The notes: generated by a model from the letters alone, not told the origin. Positions 47,041 to 55,746 are shown, counted from the first letter of the stretch. The stretch is 64,000 nucleotides of DNA from Acinetobacter schindleri CIP 107287 (GCF_000368625.1 NZ_KB849575.1:115435-179434); one strand, 5' to 3'. A program made the numbers and translations.

Positions 47041-49188
47041 TTAATGATGATGGTCATGTGAACCAGGTAAATCAGCATTACAGTCAAATTTCCCGCCACA
47101 GATTCGTACATATTCCATCATGCCCTGATCTTCATGATCGAGAATATGACAATGCTGTACAAAGTCACCTTCGAATTTCTTGTAATGACTTCGAACAATC
47201 ACTTCATATCCCGGTTTAACAAAGATGGTATCCTTGAATTGTCCTTTTAAACCTCGGTACTGGACATCATCCAGCTCATTGGGCGTGGTTGCAGGTTCCG
47301 ATATTGCTTCACTTACGTCTTTTTTATCCGGGTTTAAAATTTTAACAATCTGGAACGGATTGACATGGATATGGAAAGGATGTCCCAGATTTGCGCTGGT
47401 CAGTACCCATTCATCGACTTTACCTATTTCTAGTTTGCGCACATATTTGCCATTGACCACACTTTCTCCAGTGAAGGTTTCTCCAAAACTATAGATGCCT
47501 GGATGATCAGCATAACGATAACCGAATTTACCATTTGGACCAAAAGAGGCATCAAAAGTAGAGCGTTGTTGTGGTCGGTCTTGAATCAGGTTATCTATTT
47601 CTCTGGTCATCAATGAGGGATGATCAGTAAAGGCAGACAGATTAAGTTGCGCTAATTGCGCCTGAATCTCCTTGCTTAAGCCGATTTTCTGTGCCTGATC
47701 TTTTAAAAACTGAGCAGCAGTTTGCGCCTTCAACTTGGTGGATTTTACATTTACCCAGCCCAGCAGCTGTGCATTTAGCCTGCTATTAGGAGATAACTGT
47801 GGGGTGATTTCACCGGAAGTTCTGATATTAATTTCATCATCAATATTTAATCTTGAATCGAAGATGCAGTATTTATTGGTGGAGGGAAAGCTGAGCATGG
47901 CATCGTGACGATAACCTGGCTGGAACACGGAAAGGGTACGGGGCTGAGCCTGGCTCATCGTTAATCCGTCTTGGGCAATCGTGTGAACTGGCAGGCTGGT
48001 CAGTTGATCGAAAGCAACTTTTGAGGCGGGAATGAGAATATTCCCCTGATAGGAAAGACAGGCATCCACCGTTTGCTTGGCAGTATATTGGCTGGAGCCA
48101 GGTAATTCTTTAATGATTAAGCCAATAGTGTCCCGTACCCCTCCATGAATCATACGCCAGCGGTTAAATTCATTTTGATTGACCTGAATTTCGCCTAATA
48201 CTTTGCCATTAATTGAAGTGTAGTAGTTATTTAGCCCCCAAGAGTTGAAGCTATTCAGACCAGCATAGTTTTCCATCGTGCCTATGCCTGCACCTTTACA
48301 ATCATTGCTGTTTAAAGATTGGCCTTCAGTGTCAGTACAGTCATATTGAATTTGCTGGAAGACCAGGATTTTTTCATTTGCATCATTATGCTTGGCTTTA
48401 TCTTTCCATAAAATATCGAGATCACCTGTAGAAGTCACCTTGCCATTTTTCACTTTAGGTACCCGGCTTCCTTCCACAATGAGTGGACCAGCCATCCCAC
48501 TAGATACCTGAATTGCGGTCGAGCCATGTAAATGGGCATGGTACCAGTAAGTGCCCGCAGGATGATTGGGTTCAATCTTATATTGATAATCAAGATTCGC
48601 CTGTGGGGCAATTTTCAGAAAGACATTGTCACTATTTCCCTGAGGGCTGACCCAGAAACCATGTGTATGCAGGTTGGTGGTATTAAAACAATGGGGTTCA
48701 TTCGGATCGAGAATATTTTCACAGCTTTCAGGTGTTTCATCAGGTAGCTGATTATTTAAATTAATCGACAAGGTTTCACCCTGTTTGACCCGAATCTGTG
48801 GACCAACCAGTTCATCCACAATTCCGGTTTCACGTGCTTCCTGCCTGTTCAATAAACTGGCTTTAGTCAAATAACCCCGAACCAGTAATTGATCCCATTG
48901 CGATTGCCTCGGGTTATAAATCTTATTGGTCTTATATGCCGCAACCAGTTCGTATTTACCTTTACCACCTTTTTGCAGCAAGGGTGGATTATTAATGAGT
49001 GACTCCGATTTACCAGAGGCGGGAGGGAAAGGGGGAGAAGGATGATCCGGTTTAGTGGGGTGGGTAGGAGTAGGTTTAGTCGGATTGTATGGATCGGAGG
49101 GCTTTTTCCCTCCAATCCAGCTGGAAGCCAAAACTGCCACTAATACAGTAATGATCCCAATAATGGCGATCTGTAACATGTTATTCAC
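47041..49188 (-). CDS. Membrane-tethered multicopper oxidase
   Basis: A 715-aa oxidase. Residues about 4-24 form a signal anchor, followed by a Pro/Thr/His-rich linker (residues about 31-60). The four copper motifs are HTHGF, WYHAHLHG, HPFHIHVNPFQI and HCHILDHEDQGMM, so both the type 1 and the trinuclear sites are complete. Substrate could be Cu(I), Mn(II) or phenolics; the sequence lacks the long Met-rich loop of CueO, so copper detoxification is not assured. No copper regulator or efflux gene is adjacent. Monocistronic. Confidence 0.87.
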   Translation of the reverse strand: MNNMLQIAIIGIITVLVAVLASSWIGGKKPSDPYNPTKPTPTHPTKPDHPSPPFPPASGKSESLINNPPLLQKGGKGKYELVAAYKTNKIYNPRQSQWDQLLVRGYLTKASLLNRQEARETGIVDELVGPQIRVKQGETLSINLNNQLPDETPESCENILDPNEPHCFNTTNLHTHGFWVSPQGNSDNVFLKIAPQANLDYQYKIEPNHPAGTYWYHAHLHGSTAIQVSSGMAGPLIVEGSRVPKVKNGKVTSTGDLDILWKDKAKHNDANEKILVFQQIQYDCTDTEGQSLNSNDCKGAGIGTMENYAGLNSFNSWGLNNYYTSINGKVLGEIQVNQNEFNRWRMIHGGVRDTIGLIIKELPGSSQYTAKQTVDACLSYQGNILIPASKVAFDQLTSLPVHTIAQDGLTMSQAQPRTLSVFQPGYRHDAMLSFPSTNKYCIFDSRLNIDDEINIRTSGEITPQLSPNSRLNAQLLGWVNVKSTKLKAQTAAQFLKDQAQKIGLSKEIQAQLAQLNLSAFTDHPSLMTREIDNLIQDRPQQRSTFDASFGPNGKFGYRYADHPGIYSFGETFTGESVVNGKYVRKLEIGKVDEWVLTSANLGHPFHIHVNPFQIVKILNPDKKDVSEAISEPATTPNELDDVQYRGLKGQFKDTIFVKPGYEVIVRSHYKKFEGDFVQHCHILDHEDQGMMEYVRICGGKFDCNADLPGSHDHHH

Positions 49189-49963
49189 CTTTATTAATTT
49201 TTTATGTTGTGTGTTGTTGTTATGAAGTACTTATCGCTTAGATGTACTGAAATGTTTTAAGGGTGAATATCACCAAATTGGGATATACAGATAGATGACA
49301 GGAAAAGGTCAAAACTATTCAGATAATAAACTACTAAGAATAAGTATTAAGTTTTTGAATTAATTATGATATTTAAAGTAATTTGCAAGAAATCATCGAC
49401 TGTAAAAAAAATCTTAAAAAAGTTAGGGATTTTAATCTAGCTCACTTGCTTTACAGGTTTCCAGGTATCAAGCGCATATTGTATTTCCCTCAAAATTAAA
49501 AAGAGCTAGAAATAAACTTGGAAAATTTTATTGATGCTATGGTTTATTGTCAGGCTAAGGATCTTGCCAAAGATGGAAAAGAGTCAAAAAAATTATCTAT
49601 TCAATAGTGCTCTTTCTACCCAAAAAACTCAGATCATTTAAAAACCGTCTTTTGCCTTTAAATGAAAAAATAAAACATACCGTTAATCTTAAATAAGTCT
49701 ATTTTTTGAGCTATAAGGCTATTCTTATACTAAAGAATAAGAAGGATTTGCCCGGTTTTTTTCTAAAAAATAAGGATTTAAAGCCATTCTTTTAAAGAAT
49801 ATGTATCCATTTATTTCAAAAACGCTGTTTTTTATATATAAGTTTATGAAATATAAGAGATTTGGGAAATGGCTTTTCCACAGTGTACTATGCCTGCAAA
49901 ACGATGTGAAACATCTACAACAAGTATGCAGTACAGAAGAACGATTCAAGAGGCAGGTAAGCT
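49189..49963. other. 775-base gap between the multicopper oxidase gene and acnD
   Basis: AT-rich with no gene I can support. Short open stretches (about 49500-49607, and 49801-49983 overlapping the acnD start) lack Shine-Dalgarno sites and family features. The acnD leader lies at the right end. In many bacteria acnD follows prpB and prpC, so this gap may be what remains after loss of neighbours. Confidence 0.55.
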
Positions 49964-52570
49964 ATGAACAACAACTACCGTAAACCACTGCAAGGTACCC
50001 AGCTGGAATATTACGACGTGCGTCAGGCCGTTGAAGATATTCAGCCAGGCGCATATGCCAAACTTCCCTATACCTCCAAAGTGCTGGCAGAGCAGTTGGT
50101 ACGCCGTTGTGATCCTGCCATTCTGGAACAGTCACTGCGTCAGCTAATTGAGCGTAAACAGGAGCATGATTTCCCGTGGTATCCAGCCCGTGTGGTATGT
50201 CATGACATTTTGGGACAAACGGCACTGGTTGATCTTGCCGGTCTGCGTGATGCGATTGCCGATCAGGGCGGTGACCCCTCCAAAGTCAATCCGGTGGTGC
50301 CAACCCAACTGATTGTCGACCACTCGCTGGCGGTGGAGTATGGCGGCTTTGATCCGGATGCATTTGAGAAAAACCGTGCGATCGAAGACCGCCGTAACGA
50401 AGACCGTTTCCATTTTATTGAATGGACCAAAACGGCTTTTGAAAATGTTGATGTGATTCCAGCCGGTAACGGCATCATGCACCAGATCAATCTGGAAAAA
50501 ATGTCACCGGTGATTCAGAACCGTGACGGTGTTGCATTCCCGGACACTTGTGTTGGTACAGATTCGCATACGCCACATACTGATGCATTGGGTGTAATTT
50601 CGGTGGGTGTTGGTGGCCTGGAAGCTGAGAACGTGATGCTGGGCCGTGCATCTTGGATGCGTCTGCCAGATATTATCGGCGTAGAGTTAGTTGGACAGCG
50701 TCAACCGGGCATTACCGCAACAGATATCGTTTTGGCCTTAACTGAATTCCTACGTAAGGAACGTGTTGTGGGTGCGTACTTAGAATTCTTTGGTGAAGGT
50801 GCTGACAGCATGTCAGTGGGTGATCGCGCCACAATTTCTAATATGACCCCTGAATATGGCGCAACCGCAGCCATGTTCTATATTGACCAGAACACCATTG
50901 ATTATCTGACGTTAACCGGTCGTGAGCCTGAGCAAGTCAAACTGGTTGAAAGCTATGCCAAGGAAATTGGCCTGTGGTCATCGGAAATGACACAAGCAGA
51001 ATATCCACGTGTATTGCGTTTTGACCTGTCGACTGTGACCCGTAATATTGCTGGTCCATCGAATCCGCATGCGCGTGTTTCAACTGCTGACCTGAAAGAG
51101 AAAGGCATTGCCGGAGTAGTAGAAAACCGTACCGATGGCCTGATGCCAGATGGTGCGATCATCATCGCGGCAATCACTTCATGTACCAATACTTCCAACC
51201 CACGTAATACTGTTGCAGCAGGTTTATTGGCACGTAAAGCCAATGAGCTTGGTTTAGTGCGTAAGCCATGGGTGAAATCATCTTTTGCACCGGGTTCTAA
51301 AGCAGCTGCGCTGTACTTGGAAGAAGCGGGTGTACTTGAAGATCTGGAAAAACTCGGCTTTGGTATCGTGGCTTATGCCTGTACCACGTGTAACGGCATG
51401 TCGGGCGCACTCGATCCAAAGATTCAGCAGGAAATTATTGACCGTGACCTGTATGCCACAGCGGTATTGTCCGGTAACCGAAACTTCGATGGCCGGATCC
51501 ATCCGTATGCAAAACAGGCTTTCTTGGCATCTCCACCGTTAGTCGTGGCTTATGCAATTGCCGGTACGATTCGTTTTGATATCGAAAAGGATGCACTAGG
51601 CACAGACAAAGATGGCAATCCGATTTACCTGAAAGACATCTGGCCATCGGATGAAGAAATTGATGCGCTGGTAAAAGAATCAGTGAAGCCAGAGCAATTC
51701 AAGAAAGTGTATATTCCAATGTTCGATCTGGGTGAGCGTGAGCAGGCAGCAAGTCCGCTGTATGACTGGCGTCCGCAAAGTACTTATATCCGCCGTCCGC
51801 CATACTGGGAAGGGGCATTGGCTGCACCGCGTACTCTGGCAAATATGCGTCCGTTAGCCATCCTTGGCGATAACATCACCACTGATCATTTATCTCCATC
51901 GAATGCGATTGTGTTGGATTCGGCAGCGGGTGAATACTTAGCAAAAATGGGTGTGCCCGAGGAAGACTTTAACTCTTATGCGACGCACCGTGGCGATCAC
52001 CTGACTGCACAGCGTGCAACCCTAGCGAATCCTAAGTTGTATAACGAAATGGTGGTCCGTTCTGATGGCACCATCAAGCAGGGTTCTAAAGCGCGTGTTG
52101 AACCTGAAGGCGAAGTGATGCGGATGTGGGAAGCAATTGAAACCTACATGAACCGTAAACAACCTTTGATCGTGATTGCTGGTAAAGACTATGGTCAGGG
52201 TTCAAGTCGTGACTGGGCAGCCAAAGGTGTGCGTCTGGCTGGTGTAGAAGCGATTGTGGCTGAAGGTTTTGAGCGTATTCACCGTACCAATCTGGTGGGT
52301 ATGGGCGTTCTTCCACTTGAGTTTAAGCCGGGTACAGACCGCAAGACTTTAAAGCTGGATGGTACTGAACTGTATAGCGTGATTGGTAATATTGCACCAC
52401 GTTCGACTTTGACACTTGTGATTGAGCGTGCCACGGAAGATGGTAAGGAACAGACGATTGAAGTACCAGTGACCTGTCGTCTGGATACTGAAGAAGAAGT
52501 ATCTGTGTATGAAGCAGGTGGGGTATTACAACGCTTTGCGCAGGATTTCTTGGAAGGGAATGTGGCTTGA
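49964..52570 (+). CDS. acnD: Fe/S-dependent 2-methylcitrate dehydratase AcnD
   Basis: An 868-aa aconitase-superfamily enzyme. The N-terminus (KPLQGTQLEYYDVRQAVEDI, then LPYTSKVLAEQLVRRCDP) and the length fit AcnD rather than AcnA, which is usually close to 900 aa. The [4Fe-4S] cysteines are in TSCTNTSNP and YACTTCNGMSG; swivelling-domain residues are in GKDYGQGSSRDW. AcnD dehydrates 2-methylcitrate in propionate catabolism together with PrpF. Neither prpF nor prpB/prpC is present here, which is unusual. GC content looks higher than in the flanking accessory genes. A general aconitase role is possible. Confidence 0.83.
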   Translation: MNNNYRKPLQGTQLEYYDVRQAVEDIQPGAYAKLPYTSKVLAEQLVRRCDPAILEQSLRQLIERKQEHDFPWYPARVVCHDILGQTALVDLAGLRDAIADQGGDPSKVNPVVPTQLIVDHSLAVEYGGFDPDAFEKNRAIEDRRNEDRFHFIEWTKTAFENVDVIPAGNGIMHQINLEKMSPVIQNRDGVAFPDTCVGTDSHTPHTDALGVISVGVGGLEAENVMLGRASWMRLPDIIGVELVGQRQPGITATDIVLALTEFLRKERVVGAYLEFFGEGADSMSVGDRATISNMTPEYGATAAMFYIDQNTIDYLTLTGREPEQVKLVESYAKEIGLWSSEMTQAEYPRVLRFDLSTVTRNIAGPSNPHARVSTADLKEKGIAGVVENRTDGLMPDGAIIIAAITSCTNTSNPRNTVAAGLLARKANELGLVRKPWVKSSFAPGSKAAALYLEEAGVLEDLEKLGFGIVAYACTTCNGMSGALDPKIQQEIIDRDLYATAVLSGNRNFDGRIHPYAKQAFLASPPLVVAYAIAGTIRFDIEKDALGTDKDGNPIYLKDIWPSDEEIDALVKESVKPEQFKKVYIPMFDLGEREQAASPLYDWRPQSTYIRRPPYWEGALAAPRTLANMRPLAILGDNITTDHLSPSNAIVLDSAAGEYLAKMGVPEEDFNSYATHRGDHLTAQRATLANPKLYNEMVVRSDGTIKQGSKARVEPEGEVMRMWEAIETYMNRKQPLIVIAGKDYGQGSSRDWAAKGVRLAGVEAIVAEGFERIHRTNLVGMGVLPLEFKPGTDRKTLKLDGTELYSVIGNIAPRSTLTLVIERATEDGKEQTIEVPVTCRLDTEEEVSVYEAGGVLQRFAQDFLEGNVA

Positions 52571-52604
52571 TAATTTAGTTTAAAAGTTGTTGATATAATT
52601 GTAG

Positions 52605-52637
52605 AAAAACCCTACTTTCGAGTGGGGTTATTTTTTA
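52605..52637 (+). terminator. acnD terminator
   Basis: AACCCTAC / GTGGGGTT imperfect stem followed by T-rich sequence. Confidence 0.75.
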
Positions 52638-52646
52638 GAGTGATAA

Positions 52647-53162
52647 ATGAATACAAATATTGTAAAAAAAGATCGTGCCTTCATTTTGAAAATAAGTGAA
52701 GAATTTTTTCAGCAAGAAAACATTATTAAAAAACTTAATGATTTTAATGAGTTTGATGTAAAAGGATGGGAAATTTGGCTTCAAGTAGAATATTTTCTTT
52801 TTTCTAAAAATCATTCGAACGTAAAAAAAGTTGATAGGGAAATTCGCTGTTCTTTAGATGGGCGTAAAAGTAAAATTAAACGTTCAGCAGTATTAGATTT
52901 TATGATTCGTGAAAAAAACAAGACTTCTGGAATACCTTTAGAGATTAAACAAAATGTAAGTCCTACTACATGTTTAAGGTATATGATAAGTGATGTTAAA
53001 AAATTCGAAAATATTAAATATACAGGAATCGATACAGCTAGACCTTTATGGTGTTTAGGCGTTCATTTAGGGCAACTTAAAGAAGAACAGGTGAATAAAT
53101 GTATATATGAGATAACTAGTAAACCTATTTTAGGTACGGATTACTTTTATACACTAATTTAA
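52647..53162 (+). CDS. Small protein with PD-(D/E)XK-like nuclease motif, AT-rich
   Basis: A 171-aa protein of no family I can name. A candidate nuclease core is visible: Glu48 in WLQVEYF, Asp84 in SAVLDFMIR, and Glu99/Lys101 in IPLEIKQN, i.e. E...D-x14-E-x-K, the spacing of a PD-(D/E)XK fold. Predicted strands around Asp84 and EIK support this. Codon use (AAA, TTA, ATA) is more AT-rich than acnD. It sits between the acnD 3' end and a decayed second copy of that end, so it probably arrived by insertion. It could be an orphan restriction-like enzyme; that is inference. Confidence 0.7.
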   Translation: MNTNIVKKDRAFILKISEEFFQQENIIKKLNDFNEFDVKGWEIWLQVEYFLFSKNHSNVKKVDREIRCSLDGRKSKIKRSAVLDFMIREKNKTSGIPLEIKQNVSPTTCLRYMISDVKKFENIKYTGIDTARPLWCLGVHLGQLKEEQVNKCIYEITSKPILGTDYFYTLI

Positions 53163-53196
53163 TTGAATCATTTTATTTTTTATTCAGAAGATTACA

Positions 53197-53261
53197 GTAT
53201 CTGTCTATGAAGCGGGGGACAGCGCTTTGCATAGGAATTTTTAGAAGGAAATATGGCTTAA
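53197..53261 (+). pseudogene. Decayed second copy of the acnD 3' end
   Basis: This segment aligns with acnD 52499-52570. It begins GTATCTGT and TATGAAGC as acnD does, keeps CGCTTTGC, GAAGG and TGGCTT in the same order, and differs by about a dozen substitutions. One 7-base deletion breaks the frame, and a CAG codon has become TAG. The translated copy would read VSVYEAG, QRFA, stop, EFLEGN, MA. It is too short to be coding and marks the far side of the inserted segment. Confidence 0.8.
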
Positions 53262-53273
53262 AAGTTAAAAAAA

Positions 53274-53326
53274 CTTCCAAAACCCTCCTTTCCAAAGGAG
53301 GGAATCCCTCCCTTCTAGTTTTGAAG
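53274..53326. repeat. Palindromic repeat (element 3)
   Basis: Inner perfect hairpin CCCTCCTTT (53283-53291), loop CC, AAAGGAGGG (53294-53302). Outer arms CTTCCAAAAC (53274-53283) and GTTTTGAAG (53318-53326) also pair, so the element is a nested cruciform. It lies directly after the acnD remnant and is of the same general type as the elements at 7434 and 39746. Confidence 0.65.
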
Positions 53327-53408
53327 AAAGGACGATGAAGGTTAAAGTTATTGAATTATATATAAAAATAATTTACTTTAATAATAATTTTTTCTTACCT
53401 ATAAGAAA

Positions 53409-54284
53409 ATGGACAATAATACTCTCACCGCCCTAGCAACAGCTTTCTTAGTTTTAGTTGGATTAGCTCAGGTATTAATTCTGATTGGACAACTATATTT
53501 ATCGCGTAGCCAAAAAAAGAATCAAGATATAACGGTGGTAGAGGTATATCGAACAAGATGGTTTGATCATCAGGATAAATTTGGTTGCCTAGTATATTTG
53601 GGACGAGAGCTTAATGAGTATTATCAGACAATTGATGAAGTTGAAATCAAAAAATTAAATTCAAAACTAAAATTAGTAAAAAATGATAAACCTACGATAT
53701 GGGCACGAGATGCAGTTCGAGATGTGTCGATTTTGTTAAGTGATATTTGTATTAGGATTTTACAGGGGAGTTTATCAATTCAATCTGTATATCCAATTTT
53801 AGGAACAACTATTCTTAGACAAAGCTTGCCTTTAAGGAAATTACTTGAAAGTGAATATGACTCGAGTTATTTACGGCTATCTAATAATTTAGATCCTAAG
53901 TATATGATTCATCATTCTGTAAGGAGAGAAGTGCAGGACTGGTTGATATATCATGCAGGAACTAGAAGACGATGTTTAATTCTCATTGATCTGTTATGGG
54001 CAGAAGCAGCAAGACTGCAAGATTTACCACCAAGTGATTTAAAATCAGCAGCTGACGCTAAGATGAAAACAGGTAACGAAAATAAATTAAGAATTAAACA
54101 AGAAGTTTTATTATTAAATACTTACAGTAAATATGTTCAAGCAATTAAATTAGCTAATTTTTTAAAACATTCAGAATATAAAAGGTTTTTTGGGACAAAA
54201 GGAATTTCAAAAAGAAAATTAAAAAAAATGGAGGCAGAATGGACAGAGCGTCTTTTAGAGAATCATGGTCTAAGCAGACCATAA
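53409..54284 (+). CDS. Single-TM protein of unknown function, AT-rich
   Basis: A 291-aa protein with one N-terminal membrane helix (residues about 6-32, ALATAFLVLVGLAQVLILIG) followed by a basic stretch and a mostly helical cytoplasmic domain. Conserved-looking aromatic motifs include RTRWFDHQDKFG and WLIYHAGTRRRC. The arrangement recalls DUF4760-type proteins, but I cannot confirm this. The Shine-Dalgarno is weak and the codons AT-rich, unlike the genes to the right. It may belong to the same imported segment as the gene at 52647. Confidence 0.65.
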   Translation: MDNNTLTALATAFLVLVGLAQVLILIGQLYLSRSQKKNQDITVVEVYRTRWFDHQDKFGCLVYLGRELNEYYQTIDEVEIKKLNSKLKLVKNDKPTIWARDAVRDVSILLSDICIRILQGSLSIQSVYPILGTTILRQSLPLRKLLESEYDSSYLRLSNNLDPKYMIHHSVRREVQDWLIYHAGTRRRCLILIDLLWAEAARLQDLPPSDLKSAADAKMKTGNENKLRIKQEVLLLNTYSKYVQAIKLANFLKHSEYKRFFGTKGISKRKLKKMEAEWTERLLENHGLSRP

Positions 54285-54421
54285 TAGATCCATTTTTAAT
54301 TAAACTTAAACTTTTTAAAATTAGCCCAAATGCCATCATCATTTACAAAAATGGACAATAGACATTCATTACAACAGAGTTATACTGCTTAGACCATTTT
54401 CTAAAACAACGGAGAACAAAG

Positions 54422-54565
54422 ATGGTTATTGCTGGCTCTAAACCGGGAACAGGTTTCTATTTTTGTGTTCAATGCGGACATCGCGTTTACTTAGAAATTG
54501 GTACAGACCGCTTACCACCGTGTACCAAATGCCAAGGCACCCAATATAACGATAAGGTTGCCTAA
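54422..54565 (+). CDS. Zinc-ribbon protein (47 aa)
   Basis: The frame MVIAGSKPGTGFYFCVQCGH... reads through to a TAA at 54563. Two CxxC knuckles, CVQC (residues 15-18) and CTKC (34-37), form a rubredoxin-like zinc ribbon. A GGAG Shine-Dalgarno lies at 54411-54414 and a terminator follows. It is short enough to be missed by length filters. The function is unknown; such small ribbons usually bind nucleic acid or protein. Confidence 0.83.
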   Translation: MVIAGSKPGTGFYFCVQCGHRVYLEIGTDRLPPCTKCQGTQYNDKVA

Positions 54566-54604
54566 GCTACAGCAAAAAATAAAACAGAAAAACCTGTTTT
54601 AAAT

Positions 54605-54634
54605 AAAAGCCCTATTACCCCATAGGGCTTTTTG
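54605..54634 (+). terminator. Terminator after the zinc-ribbon gene
   Basis: AAAGCCCTAT / ATAGGGCTTT stem with T tail; a smaller AAAACAG / CTGTTTT hairpin precedes it at about 54581-54600. Confidence 0.87.
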
Positions 54635-54690
54635 CTATTTTAGAGAGAAAGAAAAATCACCCATCGCCACAAACAGGTTTGGAGCGCAGT

Positions 54691-55269
54691 ATGGAAACGA
54701 TCCTCGGTTTATGTATTGGTATTGGACTCAGTGCAGCGTGTGGCTTTCGTATATTTGCACCTTTGCTGGTCATGAGTATCGCTTGTAATCTGAACTGGTT
54801 TGAACCGATCCAGGGCTTCGGCTGGCTGGCTTTACCCTCGGTTTGTTTGACATTGGGCATCGCAACCTTATGTGAAATCATCGCTTACTATATTCCTTGG
54901 GTGGATAATATCCTTGATATTATTGCCACTCCCGCAGCTGTCATTGCTGGAACCGTATCTACGATGGCAGTAAGTAGTGGGGAAATGTCGCAGTTTATAG
55001 CTTGGGCAACCGCATTAATTGTAGGTGGAGGCACCGCTGGAGCAGTACAATTTGGTACGGTGGCTTTGCGAGGTTTATCAACTACCACCACCGGTGGAGT
55101 AGGAAATCCGGTCATTTCTACGGGGGAGTGGGTCAGTGCGATCTTGATTTCAATTTTATCCTTCTTGGCACCTGTAATGCTGGTGATAGTATTAATTATT
55201 GCTGCCATCTGGTTTGTACGCTGGTTTAAACAGATCAAGAAAAATAAAGCTGATCCTGGCATAGCATAA
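54691..55269 (+). CDS. DUF4126 membrane protein
   Basis: A 192-aa protein with about five hydrophobic segments. The start METILGLCIGIGLSAACGFRIFAPLL, then IPWVDNILDIIATPAAVIAGT and a Gly/Thr-rich stretch are typical of DUF4126. Function unknown. ATG at 54691 with GGAG at 54681-54684 is preferred over an upstream TTG. Located in the inner membrane. Confidence 0.85.
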   Translation: METILGLCIGIGLSAACGFRIFAPLLVMSIACNLNWFEPIQGFGWLALPSVCLTLGIATLCEIIAYYIPWVDNILDIIATPAAVIAGTVSTMAVSSGEMSQFIAWATALIVGGGTAGAVQFGTVALRGLSTTTTGGVGNPVISTGEWVSAILISILSFLAPVMLVIVLIIAAIWFVRWFKQIKKNKADPGIA

Positions 55270-55456
55270 ATTCTCTAAGTCACTGTTTTATAAATCTAAA
55301 ACTAAATAGTAAGTTCATGTGAAAGGACTAAAAAAACTCTAAAAAGTGATTGATTTTTATTCATTAAAGGCATAATTTTAGTATGGGATTAATAAATACA
55401 TACTTTTATTATGGTTTTAATCCCTACCTTTATAAAAAAGAATATGGGGAGTTTGC

Positions 55457-55669
55457 ATGGATATGATCAAGTTTGTGATTGATGAGCATACGACAGACAA
55501 TGGTGCACATCTGATCCATAATTCAACGATGGGGTGTGAAGACTTGCCTGATCCTAATGCTCAGATTCTGATTGGTTATTTTGCCAATTATGAACTGGCG
55601 TATAAGCGTGCGCGCATGAACTGGCCTAGAGAGAAAGTGACCGGTTGTGAAAAATGCTGCAAGGCATAA
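55457..55669 (+). CDS. Small hypothetical protein (70 aa)
   Basis: A 70-aa protein beginning MDMIKFVIDEHTTDNGAH, with cysteines in MGCEDLPDP and a closing GCEKCCKA, and a conserved-looking LIGYFANYELAYKRARMNW segment. The cysteine set could bind a metal. A GGGGAG Shine-Dalgarno is present. Family not recognised. Confidence 0.72.
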   Translation: MDMIKFVIDEHTTDNGAHLIHNSTMGCEDLPDPNAQILIGYFANYELAYKRARMNWPREKVTGCEKCCKA

Positions 55670-55715
55670 CTCATGAATCAATCAGTAATTGAAAATGAAT
55701 ATGATGTTGAGATTT

Positions 55716-55746
55716 TTGACCCTGCCATTGTGTAGGGTCATTTTGT
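55716..55746 (+). terminator. Possible terminator
   Basis: TTGACCCT / AGGGTCA stem with a 10-base loop, followed by TTTTG. The T tract is interrupted. Confidence 0.55.

Noticed and set aside
49500-49607. Short open stretch reading LENFIDAMVYCQAKDLAKDG
   Set aside because: Only about 35 codons, no ATG, no Shine-Dalgarno; a gene relic is possible but cannot be supported.
49801-49983. 60-codon frame overlapping the acnD start
   Set aside because: Out of frame with acnD, no resemblance to a PrpC C-terminus, and it overlaps the acnD ribosome binding site.
49964-52570. Annotation as AcnA or AcnB
   Set aside because: Length and N-terminal signature fit AcnD better; AcnB has a different domain order.
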